Shown here one piece after another: positions 40,009 to 49,178 of a DNA stretch of 64,000 nucleotides. The number at the start of each line of letters is the position of its first letter. Position 1 is the stretch's first letter. Origin of the DNA: Syntrophomonadaceae bacterium (GTDB lineage Bacteria > Bacillota > Dethiobacteria > DTU022); assembly GCA_007121075.1 (NCBI GenBank), contig SKMK01000035.1, positions 1-64,000 on the forward strand. The letters run 5' to 3'. A program made the translations under genes and the position numbers. A model generated the notes under the pieces. It made no database searches. It was given only the letters and a program-made list of their open reading frames with translations, and had not been told where the DNA came from.

Positions 40009-40971
40009 ATGGTTGAACTGCATCTGCCGGTCATGGAAAAAGAAGTGCTTTACTACCTGAACTGCCGCGCCGGCGGGATTTATGTCGATGCCACCGTGGG
40101 CGACGGGGGCCATGCCGAAGCAATATGCCGCTCGATCGGGCCCGGAGGCAGGCTAATTGGTATGGACTGGGATGAAGAGGCCCTGGAGCGGGCCGAAGAA
40201 CGGCTGGCCGGAGACTGCGACATGGTTAAACTGCTCCGCGCCGATTATACCGGGCTCGGTGAAGTGCTTGAAGAGGAAGGTTTTCCATTGGTCGATGGTA
40301 TTTTAATCGACCTCGGGGCTTCCACTCTCCAGTTGATGGATGCGGATAGAGGTTTTTCTTTTCACCAGGGCGGAGACCTGGATATGCGCATGGATCGCCG
40401 CCTGCCGGTTACGGCAAAAGATATGATCAACACTTATAGTTCAGAAGATCTGGCCGACATTTTTTATAAATACGGCGAGGAACGCTGGTCCAGGCGCATT
40501 GCCGCCCGCATTAAACAGGAAAGGGAGGAGGCCGGGCCGATAACCGACAGCGCTCGTTTGGCCGAGGTGGTCAAAGAGGCAATCCCGGCCCGCTTCCGGC
40601 GCAGCGGCGGGCACCCGGCCCGCCGGGTATTTCAAGCTTTGCGGCTTGCAGTTAACCGGGAACTGGACAACCTGGAACAGGTGCTGCCCCAGGCTGTAGA
40701 GCGTCTCGTTACCGGCGGAAGGTTCTGTATTATTGCCTATCATTCGCTGGAAGATCGGCTGGTAAAAAATTTTTTACGGGATCAGGCCGGGCAGTGCACC
40801 TGCCCTCCTGATCGGCCATGTGTTTGCGGGAAAATGGCGCAAGTTGAGATCTTAACTTCGAAAGCAGTCAAACCTTCAGAAGAAGAAGTAGCCGCCAACC
40901 CGAGGGCGCGCAGCGCCCGCCTGAGGGCGGCGGAACGCCTGGGAAACCCGGGCTGGAAAGAAGGTGAGTAA
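40009..40971 (+). CDS. rsmH: 16S rRNA (cytosine1402-N4)-methyltransferase RsmH
   Basis: This 320-residue S-adenosylmethionine enzyme (MraW) methylates C1402 in the decoding centre of 16S rRNA. Motifs: HLPVMEKEVLYYL, YVDATVGDGGHAEAIC (SAM loop), GMDWDEEALERAEERL, LIDLGASTLQLMDADRGFSF, GHPARRVFQALRLAVNRELD and AYHSLEDRLVKNFLRDQAG. A short Cys cluster (CTCPPDRPCVCG) precedes the tail, as in many Gram-positive forms. ATG start. Its end overlaps the ribosome binding site of ftsL. Confidence 0.95.
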   Translation: MVELHLPVMEKEVLYYLNCRAGGIYVDATVGDGGHAEAICRSIGPGGRLIGMDWDEEALERAEERLAGDCDMVKLLRADYTGLGEVLEEEGFPLVDGILIDLGASTLQLMDADRGFSFHQGGDLDMRMDRRLPVTAKDMINTYSSEDLADIFYKYGEERWSRRIAARIKQEREEAGPITDSARLAEVVKEAIPARFRRSGGHPARRVFQALRLAVNRELDNLEQVLPQAVERLVTGGRFCIIAYHSLEDRLVKNFLRDQAGQCTCPPDRPCVCGKMAQVEILTSKAVKPSEEEVAANPRARSARLRAAERLGNPGWKEGE

Positions 40972-40972
40972 A

Positions 40973-41362
40973 GTGCAGCAGGCCAAAAAAATTTCAAAAG
41001 CCAACCGGCCGGTAACACCCGTTCAACCGACCAGGGAACATGTACCGGGAACGCAGCAGGCCAAAAGGTTTAAAAAAATCAAACTGCTTACCATAATCCT
41101 GACTTGTTTTGCGCTGAGCCTGGTGGTCATAGCCCAGTATTCAGCCCTGGTTGTTATGAATTACCGTCTGGGAAGTGTCCGGTCGGAACTGACCGAGACC
41201 AGGGAGTCTGTTCGTGCCCTCGAGCTCGAGGCGGCCCAGCTTGGCTCGGTAAGCCGGATCGAGGAGATTGCCCGGGAAGAACTGGGCATGGTCGAGCCGG
41301 AAGTGAACCAGTTACATGTTATAAGCGCTTCGCAAAGGGAAAGATATCAGCCGGGAGAGTGA
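40973..41362 (+). CDS. ftsL: FtsL-like cell-division protein
   Basis: This 129-residue bitopic membrane protein has a basic cytoplasmic head with several Lys/Arg, one membrane helix (LLTIILTCFALSLVVIAQYS) and an extracellular coiled coil (GSVRSELTETRESVRALELE) ending in EEIAREELGMVEP, the usual FtsL pattern. FtsL binds FtsQ/DivIB and activates the FtsW-FtsI pair at the septum. I prefer the GTG at 40973 with AAGGTGAG just ahead; an alternative GTG at 40964 overlaps the rsmH stop. Sequence identity in this family is low, so the name rests on topology and position between rsmH and the transpeptidase. Confidence 0.82.
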   Translation: MQQAKKISKANRPVTPVQPTREHVPGTQQAKRFKKIKLLTIILTCFALSLVVIAQYSALVVMNYRLGSVRSELTETRESVRALELEAAQLGSVSRIEEIAREELGMVEPEVNQLHVISASQRERYQPGE

Positions 41363-41368
41363 ATTTAA

Positions 41369-43105
41369 ATGGCTAGTTTTTCCGTAAACCGGGCTACAGT
41401 AAGGCGAAGACTGATCTTTATATTTGTCATGACCATATTAATAACCTTACTGCTGATTAGCCGTTTGGCCTGGATCCAGATTGTCCGTGCTGATGAGTTA
41501 TATGAACAGGCCTGGGAACAGTGGAACCATATCATACCGGTGCAGGCCGCCCGGGGCTCGATCTACGACCGGCACGGCAACCTGATGGCCGGAAGCGCAG
41601 CTGTAGATACCATCGCTGCTATTCCCCAGCAGATTGAAGACCCTGACACTGTGGTAAAAGCACTGGCCCCGGTCCTGCAAATGGAGGAAGATAGAATAAG
41701 GGAGCTTGTTACCATGGATAACAGTTCAGTCTATATCAAGCGCCGGGTTTCTCCCGACATTTCCCAGGCTGTCCGGGAAATGAATATCCCGGGTATTATC
41801 TTTTTTCCCGAGGAGAAGAGGAATTATCCGGGTGAACAGCTGGCTTCCCAGCTGCTCGGTTTTGTAGGTATGGATGAGGGCCTGGCCGGCCTGGAATATT
41901 ACTATGAAGATTACCTGCGGGGTGCGGAAAGCAGCCTGCTTTACCCCGCCGACGGACGGGGCCGCCAGCTTCCCCACCATTTCAATCGCTTTGCGCCTCT
42001 GCCGGAAAATTATGACCTGCGCCTTGCTATAGACGAGAGTATTCAGCATATCGTGGAAAAAGAGTTGGCCGTGATCATGGAGCAGGCCGCGCCCAGGCAG
42101 GCCATGGCCGTGGCCGTGGATCCTTACAGCGGGGCCGTTCTGGCTGCAGCGTCAAAGCCTGATTTTAATCCTGAAAATTTTGCCGGTTTTGACCCGCAGA
42201 ATTGGTCTCTGCCGGTTTTTAGCTCTTCTTTTGAGCCCGGTTCCACCTTCAAGATGATCACCCTGGCGGCCGCGATAGAAGAAGGGCTCTTTGAACCGGA
42301 CGAAATAATCCACTGCGAAGGTTATGTTGTCGTCGGAGGACGGCGGATCAACTGCTGGACTTCCAGCCGGGGAGGGCACGGCGATATCAGCAATTATGAT
42401 GCTTTGGGCGGCTCCTGTAACGTTGCTTTTATCAAGCTGGGTGAAACCGTCGGCAAGGAAAAATTGTTTCATTATATAGAAGGGTTCGGTTTTGGCCAGC
42501 CGGCCGGCATCGATTACCCGGCCGAAAGCAGTGGTTTAATCTTTGATCTCGACCAGGTCGGAGAGCAGGAGTTGGCAACTACCGCCTTCGGGCAGGGTAT
42601 CTCGGTAACACCGATCCAGCAGACGATGGCTATAACAGCCATGGTCAACGGCGGTTACCTGCTCAGACCCTACCTGGTGGAAGAAATACTCGACCAGGAC
42701 GGGGAAGCGTACCGTAAAAGAGAGCCGGAAGTGATCAGGCAGGTTGTTTCGGAGGAGACTTCCGATAAGCTGGTCGATATGATGGAAAGCGTAATTTTGG
42801 AAGGGACCGGCACGGCGGCCGCCCTGGAAAAGTACCGGGTGGCCGGAAAGACGGGGACGGCGGAAAAAATTGACTCTGAAGGAAATTACCAGACCGACGA
42901 ATTTGTCTACTCCCTGGCCGGTTTTGCCCCGGTGGAAAACCCGCGGGTAGTGCTTTATGTGGCTGTGGACGGGGTTACCAGAGGGCCGCGTTTTGGATCG
43001 CACACCAGCGCGCCCCTGTTCGCCAGGATCATGGAAGACACTTTAAATTACCTGCAGGTTTCTCCCTCGCAGCAGCCTGTAGAAGAAACCGATCCGGAGG
43101 AATAG
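41369..43105 (+). CDS. ftsI: Septal peptidoglycan transpeptidase FtsI (class B PBP)
   Basis: This 578-residue penicillin-binding protein cross-links septal wall. One N-terminal helix (FVMTILITLLLISRLAW) is followed by a pedestal domain (AARGSIYDRHGNLMA, LLGFVGMDEGLAGLEYYYED) and the transpeptidase domain with SxxK as GSTFK near 290, SxN as SCN (LGGSCNVAF) and KTGTAEK near 492. No PASTA repeats follow, so it is FtsI-like rather than the SpoVD type of spore formers, and only one such gene is present. ATG start after GGGAGAG. murE, usually next, is absent; murF follows. Confidence 0.94.
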   Translation: MASFSVNRATVRRRLIFIFVMTILITLLLISRLAWIQIVRADELYEQAWEQWNHIIPVQAARGSIYDRHGNLMAGSAAVDTIAAIPQQIEDPDTVVKALAPVLQMEEDRIRELVTMDNSSVYIKRRVSPDISQAVREMNIPGIIFFPEEKRNYPGEQLASQLLGFVGMDEGLAGLEYYYEDYLRGAESSLLYPADGRGRQLPHHFNRFAPLPENYDLRLAIDESIQHIVEKELAVIMEQAAPRQAMAVAVDPYSGAVLAAASKPDFNPENFAGFDPQNWSLPVFSSSFEPGSTFKMITLAAAIEEGLFEPDEIIHCEGYVVVGGRRINCWTSSRGGHGDISNYDALGGSCNVAFIKLGETVGKEKLFHYIEGFGFGQPAGIDYPAESSGLIFDLDQVGEQELATTAFGQGISVTPIQQTMAITAMVNGGYLLRPYLVEEILDQDGEAYRKREPEVIRQVVSEETSDKLVDMMESVILEGTGTAAALEKYRVAGKTGTAEKIDSEGNYQTDEFVYSLAGFAPVENPRVVLYVAVDGVTRGPRFGSHTSAPLFARIMEDTLNYLQVSPSQQPVEETDPEE

Positions 43106-43145
43106 TTTTGCAGGGCGAGGATAAACAGGGAAGGAGTTTTGGGCC

Positions 43146-44540
43146 ATGAAGTTCAGGGTATCGGAAATAATTGATGCATGCCGGGGCAAACTGCTCCAGG
43201 GCAGCCCTGATCAGCCTGTATCCGGCTTTGCCATCGACTCCCGGGAGGTCAAAACCGGGGACCTGTTTATTCCCTTTGCGGGTGAGCGGACCGATGGCCA
43301 CCTGTTTATCAAGCAGGCCTGCGAGCGTGGAGCGGTGGGTGCCTTTCACCACCTGGACCGGCTGCCCGATCCGGCCCTGCCGGATGATTTTTCCCTGGTC
43401 GGAGTTGAGAATTCACTTACTGCCCTGCAGCAGCTGGCTGCGGTGTACCGCCGGCGCTTTGAACTTCCAGTGGTGGGCATTACCGGCAGCAGCGGTAAAA
43501 CGACAACCAAGGATTTCACGGCCGGAGTCCTTTCGGCGAAGTATAAAACCTTGAAAACAACAGGCAACCTGAACAATGAAATCGGATTGCCTTTAACCAT
43601 ATTGAATCTGGAAAAAGACCACCAGGTGGCGGTCCTGGAAATGGGGATGAGCGCCGGTGGTGAAATCAGGACTTTATGTGAAATTGGCGATCCTTCTATT
43701 GGCGTTTTGACCAACATAGGTGAAGCCCATATTGAACTGCTCGGCTCGATCGAAGCCATAGCAGAAGCGAAAGGAGAGTTACTAGATTACCTCGGCTCAG
43801 GCGGGGTAGCCGCGCTAAACGGCGATGATCCCCGCCTCCTAAGTTTGGGAAAACGCTTCCCGGGAAAAGCATATTACTATGGCTTTAACCAGGGCGATAT
43901 AAAAGGGTTACAGTTGTCTCAAAAGGGAGAGAAAAGCTTTTTCCGGGCGCGTTTTCCCAATAATAATGAGGAGTGGTTTGAATCGCCACTGCCGGGACGG
44001 GAGTCGGCCAGTAATGCCCTGGCGGCTCTTTCCGTCGGCTATATCCTTGAACTGAGCCTGCCGGAGATGAAGGAGGGGCTCATATCGTCCCAGTTAACGG
44101 CCGGCCGGTTCCAGGTTTTGCATAACAGACACGGGACCGGAATCATTGACGATTCCTACAACGCCAATCCCAGTTCGGTCAGAGCAGCTTTACGGCTGCT
44201 CTCTGAGCTTGGAGGGGGCAAAACGATTGCCGTGCTCGGAGACATGCTGGAACTGGGCCCGGGTGCCGTAGAAGCGCATATATCCTGCGGCCGCTATGCC
44301 GCCGAGTGCGGTATCGGGTGCCTGGTTACCGTGGGCGAACTGGCTAAAGGATTTGCCGAAGGGGCAGGCAGTGCAGGGTTGAAAACATACATCTGCGACG
44401 ACCATGACCAGGCCCTGGCAGTGCTGGCCAAAATGCCCCTGGACGAAAACTGGTACATCCTGGTTAAGGGCTCCCGGGGTATGAAAATGGAGACGATCGT
44501 CCGGGTCTTAACCGGCGGGGAAGGAGAGGACAGCAAATGA
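43146..44540 (+). CDS. murF: UDP-MurNAc-tripeptide:D-Ala-D-Ala ligase MurF
   Basis: This 464-residue ATP-dependent ligase adds D-Ala-D-Ala to the growing wall precursor. Domains: N-terminal SGFAIDSREVKTGDLFIPFA, central ATP loop GITGSSGKTTTKDFTAG near 118, LNNEIGLPLTILNL, VLEMGMSAGGEIRTLCEI, and C-terminal IIDDSYNANPSSVRAALRLL with AVLGDMLELG. The EMGMSAGGEI and NPSS features separate MurF from MurE. It overlaps mraY by four bases (ATGA). A missing murE immediately upstream is the main oddity of this stretch. Confidence 0.95.
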   Translation: MKFRVSEIIDACRGKLLQGSPDQPVSGFAIDSREVKTGDLFIPFAGERTDGHLFIKQACERGAVGAFHHLDRLPDPALPDDFSLVGVENSLTALQQLAAVYRRRFELPVVGITGSSGKTTTKDFTAGVLSAKYKTLKTTGNLNNEIGLPLTILNLEKDHQVAVLEMGMSAGGEIRTLCEIGDPSIGVLTNIGEAHIELLGSIEAIAEAKGELLDYLGSGGVAALNGDDPRLLSLGKRFPGKAYYYGFNQGDIKGLQLSQKGEKSFFRARFPNNNEEWFESPLPGRESASNALAALSVGYILELSLPEMKEGLISSQLTAGRFQVLHNRHGTGIIDDSYNANPSSVRAALRLLSELGGGKTIAVLGDMLELGPGAVEAHISCGRYAAECGIGCLVTVGELAKGFAEGAGSAGLKTYICDDHDQALAVLAKMPLDENWYILVKGSRGMKMETIVRVLTGGEGEDSK

Positions 44541-45496
44541 GCACCATCCTGGTTTCAGCCTTGCTCGGCGCTTTTATAATCACTGTTGCCCTTTCCCCGT
44601 TTTTGATCAGGAACATGCGCCGCCTGCAGTTCGGCCAGCAGATCAGGGAAGACGGCCCCGCCCAGCATTCTGTAAAAGCGGGAACGCCGACCATGGGCGG
44701 GCTGGTCTTTATACCCGCGGCGATTTTGATCAGCATAATCCTGCTCGGCTTTTCACCGGCCCTTTATGCGGTGCTCCTGGTTACTCTCGGCTGCGGCCTG
44801 ATCGGTTTTTTGGACGATTTCGGAAAAATTTCCCGCGGCCGTTCGCTCGGTCTAAAAGCCAGGTCAAAGCTGGGTGCGGAAGTGGTTCTTACCGCCCTGT
44901 TGATCCTGGCCCTGTCCCGGTTCGGACTGTATTCAACCGACATCCTGGTCCCCTTTGTCAATTTTAAAATCGATCTCGGGTTTTTTCACCCGTTATTTAT
45001 ATTTTTAGTCATCTCAGGGACGAGCAACAGCGTTAATTTGACCGACGGCCTGGACGGTTTGGCGGCGGGAACGGCTGTAGCAGGCCTGGCTGCTTTCACG
45101 GCCATTGCCTGGCAGGCCGGTCTGCCCGAAATTGCCGTTTTCTGTGCCGCCCTGGCTGGAGCCTGCCTCGGGTTCCTGGTTTATAACCGTTACCCGGCCC
45201 GGCTGTTCATGGGCGATGCCGGTTCCCTGGCCCTGGGCGGGGCTTTTGCCGCCACGGCTGTGGCCACCGGTACGGAACTGATTTTAATCCTGGTGGGCGG
45301 AGTATTTGTCCTGGAAGCCCTTTCCGTCATCATCCAGGTGGCCGGCTTTAAGCTAACCGGGCGGAGGGTTTTGTTGATGAGTCCCCTGCATCACCATTTT
45401 GAGCTAAAGGGCTGGTCAGAGTGGAAAGTGGTCCTGGTATTCTGGGGGGCCGCTGTCATCTTTGCCCTGCTCGGAGTGCTGGCTTACGGCCGCTGA
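44537..45496 (+). CDS. mraY: Phospho-MurNAc-pentapeptide transferase MraY
   Basis: This 319-residue integral membrane enzyme with about ten helices loads the MurNAc-pentapeptide onto undecaprenyl phosphate, making lipid I. Motifs: AGTPTMGGLVF, GFLDDFGKI (first Asp pair), NLTDGLDGLAAGTA, LGFLVYNRYPARLFMGDAGS, and the cytoplasmic MSPLHHHFELKGWSEWKVV loop. All catalytic Asp and His positions are present. Coupled to murF by ATGA; 46 bases to murD. Confidence 0.96.
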   Translation: MSTILVSALLGAFIITVALSPFLIRNMRRLQFGQQIREDGPAQHSVKAGTPTMGGLVFIPAAILISIILLGFSPALYAVLLVTLGCGLIGFLDDFGKISRGRSLGLKARSKLGAEVVLTALLILALSRFGLYSTDILVPFVNFKIDLGFFHPLFIFLVISGTSNSVNLTDGLDGLAAGTAVAGLAAFTAIAWQAGLPEIAVFCAALAGACLGFLVYNRYPARLFMGDAGSLALGGAFAATAVATGTELILILVGGVFVLEALSVIIQVAGFKLTGRRVLLMSPLHHHFELKGWSEWKVVLVFWGAAVIFALLGVLAYGR

Positions 45497-45542
45497 GGAG
45501 CCCCGGAAGCGCTGGCCGGATAAAAGATCTGGAGGACCGGCA

Positions 45543-46955
45543 ATGATTGAAAATATTAAAGACAGGGAAATACTGGTGATCGGAATGGCGCGAAGCGGCA
45601 TGGCTGCGGCACAGCTACTGGCTGAAATGGGCGCGGCCAAAATTACCGTGGCCGACCGCAAGCCGGCCGGAGAACTGCAGGTAGAAACGGCCAGGCTGAA
45701 GCGCTACCCCGCTGTTGAAGTGATTACCGGCGGGACTTCTCCCGGGCTTGTTGCTTCCACCATGTCCATGATTATAAAAAGCCCCGGCGTACCGTCCGAC
45801 CTGGATATCTTTAAACAGGCCGCATCGCTTGGAGTGCCCGTTTATTCCGAGGTGGAGCTGGCCTACGCCTTTCTCAAAGCTCCGCTGGTTGGCGTTACCG
45901 GAACCAATGGCAAAACCACCACTACTTCCCTGATCACGGCCATGCTCAAAGAAGCCCGCTTTGACCCGGTAGTGTCGGCCGGCAATATTGGCAACCCCCT
46001 GTGCGGGGTGGTCGGTAGTGTAGATGCCCAGGGTTTTATCGTGGCCGAGCTGAGCAGTTTTCAGCTGGAAAATATCGATCGGCTCCGGCCCCTGGTGGCA
46101 GTGTTCCTGAATTTTGCAGAAGATCATATGGATTATCATAAAAACATTGAACAATATTTTGCTGCGAAAGCCCGGATTATTGAGAACCAGCTGGACAGCG
46201 ACTATGCCGTTCTCAATGCTTCCGACCACAGGGTGGCTGCGCTGGAGGATCAGTGCAAAAGCCGGGTCCTCTGGTTTGATGCAGCCCCGGTGGAGAAGGG
46301 GATCGGTATCAAGGAAGGATGGGTGACGCTGTTTAACACGGGCTGCGAGCCGGTCAGGATTTGTCCCCGGAAAGAAATTTCACTGCCGGGTGAGCATAAC
46401 CTGGAAAATGCCCTGGCCGCCGCCACAGCAGCCTGGGCCGCCGGGGCCGACCCGGAAGCAATCGCTGCTGTTTTGCGCAGTTTCAAGGCTATTGAGCACC
46501 GGCTGGAATACGTGGCCACCATAAACGGGGTCGACTATATTAACGACTCCAAGGGGACCAACCCCGGCTCAACCATGAAAGCCCTGCAGTCTTTTTCCGG
46601 GCGGCGCAAGATCCTTATAGCCGGCGGTAAAGAGCGGGGCAGTGATTTCAGTGAGCTGGCCGGTATGATTGCCGGTGAAGTCGAAAGCCTGATTCTATTT
46701 GGTGAAACCAAAGCACTCCTGGCCCGGGCGGTGGAAGGGGCCGGGTTTAATAATTACACTATTGTAGCTGACCTGGAAGAAGCGGTCCGGAGCGCCCACA
46801 AGGAAGCTGAACCGGAGGATATCGTCCTCCTGTCGCCGGCCTGCGCCAGCTGGGACATGTTCCCCAGTTACGAAGTCAGGGGCGATTTGTTCAAGAAACT
46901 GGTTAAAGATTTGAAGGCCGGTAAAAAGAGCAGGGAGGTGGAAGATAATGGGTAA
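45543..46955 (+). CDS. murD: UDP-MurNAc-L-Ala:D-Glu ligase MurD
   Basis: This 470-residue ligase adds D-glutamate. Seen: ILVIGMARSGMAAAQLLAEM at the start, SPGVPSDLDIF, GVTGTNGKTTTTSLITAML near 118, SAGNIGNPLCGVVG, ELSSFQLENIDRLRP, LNFAEDHMDYH, FKAIEHRLEYVATINGVDYI, NDSKGTNPGSTMKALQSF and LLSPACASWDMFPSYEVRGD. All mark MurD specifically. I use the ATG at 45543 with GGAGG 7 bases before it; the open frame runs further left without signals. It overlaps ftsW by 8 bases. Confidence 0.95.
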   Translation: MIENIKDREILVIGMARSGMAAAQLLAEMGAAKITVADRKPAGELQVETARLKRYPAVEVITGGTSPGLVASTMSMIIKSPGVPSDLDIFKQAASLGVPVYSEVELAYAFLKAPLVGVTGTNGKTTTTSLITAMLKEARFDPVVSAGNIGNPLCGVVGSVDAQGFIVAELSSFQLENIDRLRPLVAVFLNFAEDHMDYHKNIEQYFAAKARIIENQLDSDYAVLNASDHRVAALEDQCKSRVLWFDAAPVEKGIGIKEGWVTLFNTGCEPVRICPRKEISLPGEHNLENALAAATAAWAAGADPEAIAAVLRSFKAIEHRLEYVATINGVDYINDSKGTNPGSTMKALQSFSGRRKILIAGGKERGSDFSELAGMIAGEVESLILFGETKALLARAVEGAGFNNYTIVADLEEAVRSAHKEAEPEDIVLLSPACASWDMFPSYEVRGDLFKKLVKDLKAGKKSREVEDNG

Positions 46956-48087
46956 CACCAGAGCTTCAAAACAACACGATCGCGTCCTCATAATGGTGAC
47001 CCTGCTTCTGCTGGCCATTGGCCTGCTCATGGTTTTCAGCGCCAGTTTTGTAATGGCCGAAGAAACCAGGGGCGATCCCTATTACTTCCTGAAACGCCAG
47101 GCGATCTGGGTCACCATCGGCCTGATTGCTTTGTATATAATATCCAGGGTCCACTACAAACAGCTGAAACGGTTTTCGATCCTGATTTTACTGCTTAACT
47201 TCGCCCTGCTGGGCCTGGTTTTCACAGACTTCGGCTCCGAAATGGGAACCGAAGCCAGGCGCTGGCTGGCCCTGGGGCCCCTGGTGCTGCAGCCTGCTGA
47301 ATTCAGCAAGCTGGCCCTGGTTATTTTTACTGCTGCTTATTTGAGCAGCCGCCGGGTAAATATCCACAACTTCTGGACGGCCAGCCTGATCCCGCTGATC
47401 CTGGTGGGGGCTGCTTTCTTCATGATCCAGTTTCAGCCGGATATGGGCACAGCCCTGGTGGTTGTGGCCGGAAGCCTGCTGGTGATCATTTTTGCCGGGA
47501 TGCCCATTTCACAGGTGGCGGGTTTAAGCCTGGCCTTCCTGCCCCCACTGGCCTACTTTACCTTGAAAGAAGAGTACCGCATGCAGAGGCTGTTTACCTA
47601 TTTCGACCCCTGGGCCGAACCGACCGGTTCAGGTTACCAGGTTATCCAGTCCCTGTATGCCCTTGGGCCCGGCCATATTTTCGGAGCCGGCCTGGGACAG
47701 GGGAAACAAAAGCTGTTTTACCTGCCCGAGCCGCAAAACGATTTTATTTTTGCCGTGATCGGGGAAGAACTGGGCTTTATCGGGGCCGTGGCCGTGCTGA
47801 TGCTTTACATGATCTTAACCTGGCGCGGTTTCCAGATTGCCCTGAAAGCTCCAGAGCTGTTCGGCAGCCTGGTGGCGGCCGGAATAACTTTCATGATCGC
47901 CCTCCAGGTGCTGGTTAACGTGGCTGTAGTCACCGGGGCGGTACCTGTTACGGGCATCAACCTCCCTTTAATCAGCGCCGGGGGCAGTTCAGTATTATTT
48001 ACTTTAATTGGTATTGGCATATTGCTAAATATTTCAAGGCACGGGCGGGAAGCGGCAGTGCGTAAAGATCGTAAGGAGGCGGCGTAG
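46948..48087 (+). CDS. ftsW: Septal glycosyltransferase FtsW (SEDS family)
   Basis: This 379-residue, ten-helix SEDS protein polymerises lipid II at the septum together with FtsI. It shows LLLAIGLLMVFSAS in the first helix, YYFLKRQAIWV, RRWLALGPLVLQPAEFSKLA (the conserved W-L-G..QPSE region), MIQFQPDMGTALVVVAGSLL, GSGYQVIQSLYALGPGHIFG, LPEPQNDFIFAVIGEELGF with the catalytic-site loop, and GINLPLISAGGSSVLFTLIG. SpoVE of spore formers is its close paralogue; with no sporulation genes nearby FtsW is the better name. AGGGAGGTGG precedes the ATG. Confidence 0.94.
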   Translation: MGNTRASKQHDRVLIMVTLLLLAIGLLMVFSASFVMAEETRGDPYYFLKRQAIWVTIGLIALYIISRVHYKQLKRFSILILLLNFALLGLVFTDFGSEMGTEARRWLALGPLVLQPAEFSKLALVIFTAAYLSSRRVNIHNFWTASLIPLILVGAAFFMIQFQPDMGTALVVVAGSLLVIIFAGMPISQVAGLSLAFLPPLAYFTLKEEYRMQRLFTYFDPWAEPTGSGYQVIQSLYALGPGHIFGAGLGQGKQKLFYLPEPQNDFIFAVIGEELGFIGAVAVLMLYMILTWRGFQIALKAPELFGSLVAAGITFMIALQVLVNVAVVTGAVPVTGINLPLISAGGSSVLFTLIGIGILLNISRHGREAAVRKDRKEAA

Positions 48088-48089
48088 GA

Positions 48090-49178
48090 ATGAAAATATT
48101 AATTGGAGGCGGAGGCACCGGCGGACATATTTATCCTGCCCTGGCCCTGGCCCGCTACGCCCGGGCTGAAGACAGCAGGTCCGAAATCCTGTTCGTGGGC
48201 AGTGCCGCCGGGCTGGAAAGTAAAATTATTCCCGCCTCCGGTTTTGAGCTGGTAACCATTCCCGCCAGCGGGTTCCGGCGCAGTTTTAAGCAGCTGGGAG
48301 TTTTTGTTAAAGATTTACTGAACGGAATCAGGCGTTCTTTGAAAATAATTTCAGAGTACCAGCCCAGTGTAGTCCTGGGTACGGGCGGTTATGTGGCTGC
48401 CCCACTGGTCATGTCGGCTATTTTGAAGAGAAAGCCGGTAGTCCTGCATGAACAGAATGCCATCCCGGGTCTGGTCAACCGCTGGTTTGCCCCCTTTGCC
48501 AAAAAGGTCTGCCTTTCTTTTGCCGAAACGGCCACCAAGCTGCCGCCTTTCAGCAGGCCGCTCTATACCGGTAATCCGAGGGCCAGTGAGGTAAGCGCCC
48601 TGGACCGGGAAACAGGATGCCGGTACTTCGGCCTGGATCCGGAAGAAAAAACAATCCTTATTTACGGCGGCAGCAGGGGAGCCCTGCGGCTGAACCAGGT
48701 TGTTGCTGCTTACCTCAAGGAAAATCTGCTGCCGGAGGGTGTCAGCTTGATCTATGTCACCGGCGATATTTACTACGATGAAATAAGAAAGGAAATCGGG
48801 GCGGTGCCACAGCGGGTCCTGCTTTATTCCTACCTGGCCGAGATGCCCGAGGCGTTGGCCGCAGCGGACCTGGCCGTAACCAGGAGCGGGGCAACGACCC
48901 TGGCAGAAATCACGGCCCTGGGAGTGCCTGCCCTGCTGATCCCCTCTCCCAACGTAGTTGACAACCACCAGTACTACAACGCCCGGATGCTTTCCGACCG
49001 GGGGGCGGCAGTGCTGATCGAAGAAAAAGATTTTGACCACTGCCGGCTGCAGAAAGAAATCGACCGGTTAATCGGCGAGCCTGAACTGCTGGAAGAAATG
49101 AGTGCATTGAGCCGCCAGATGGGCGTCACCGATGCTGCGGAAAAGCTCTACCGGTGCCTTCAGGAGGTGGCGGTATGA
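48090..49178 (+). CDS. murG: Lipid II synthase MurG
   Basis: This 362-residue GT-B glycosyltransferase transfers GlcNAc onto lipid I at the inner membrane face. Motifs: LIGGGGTGGHIYPALALARY (G-loop 1), LFVGSAAGLESKIIP, VLGTGGYVAAPLVM, LHEQNAIPGLVNRWFAPFAK, YGGSRGALRLNQVVAAYL, LAAADLAVTRSGATTLAEIT and LIPSPNVVDNHQYYNARML. It is complete and of normal length. It overlaps murB by four bases. murC, often next to it, is missing. Confidence 0.96.
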   Translation: MKILIGGGGTGGHIYPALALARYARAEDSRSEILFVGSAAGLESKIIPASGFELVTIPASGFRRSFKQLGVFVKDLLNGIRRSLKIISEYQPSVVLGTGGYVAAPLVMSAILKRKPVVLHEQNAIPGLVNRWFAPFAKKVCLSFAETATKLPPFSRPLYTGNPRASEVSALDRETGCRYFGLDPEEKTILIYGGSRGALRLNQVVAAYLKENLLPEGVSLIYVTGDIYYDEIRKEIGAVPQRVLLYSYLAEMPEALAAADLAVTRSGATTLAEITALGVPALLIPSPNVVDNHQYYNARMLSDRGAAVLIEEKDFDHCRLQKEIDRLIGEPELLEEMSALSRQMGVTDAAEKLYRCLQEVAV

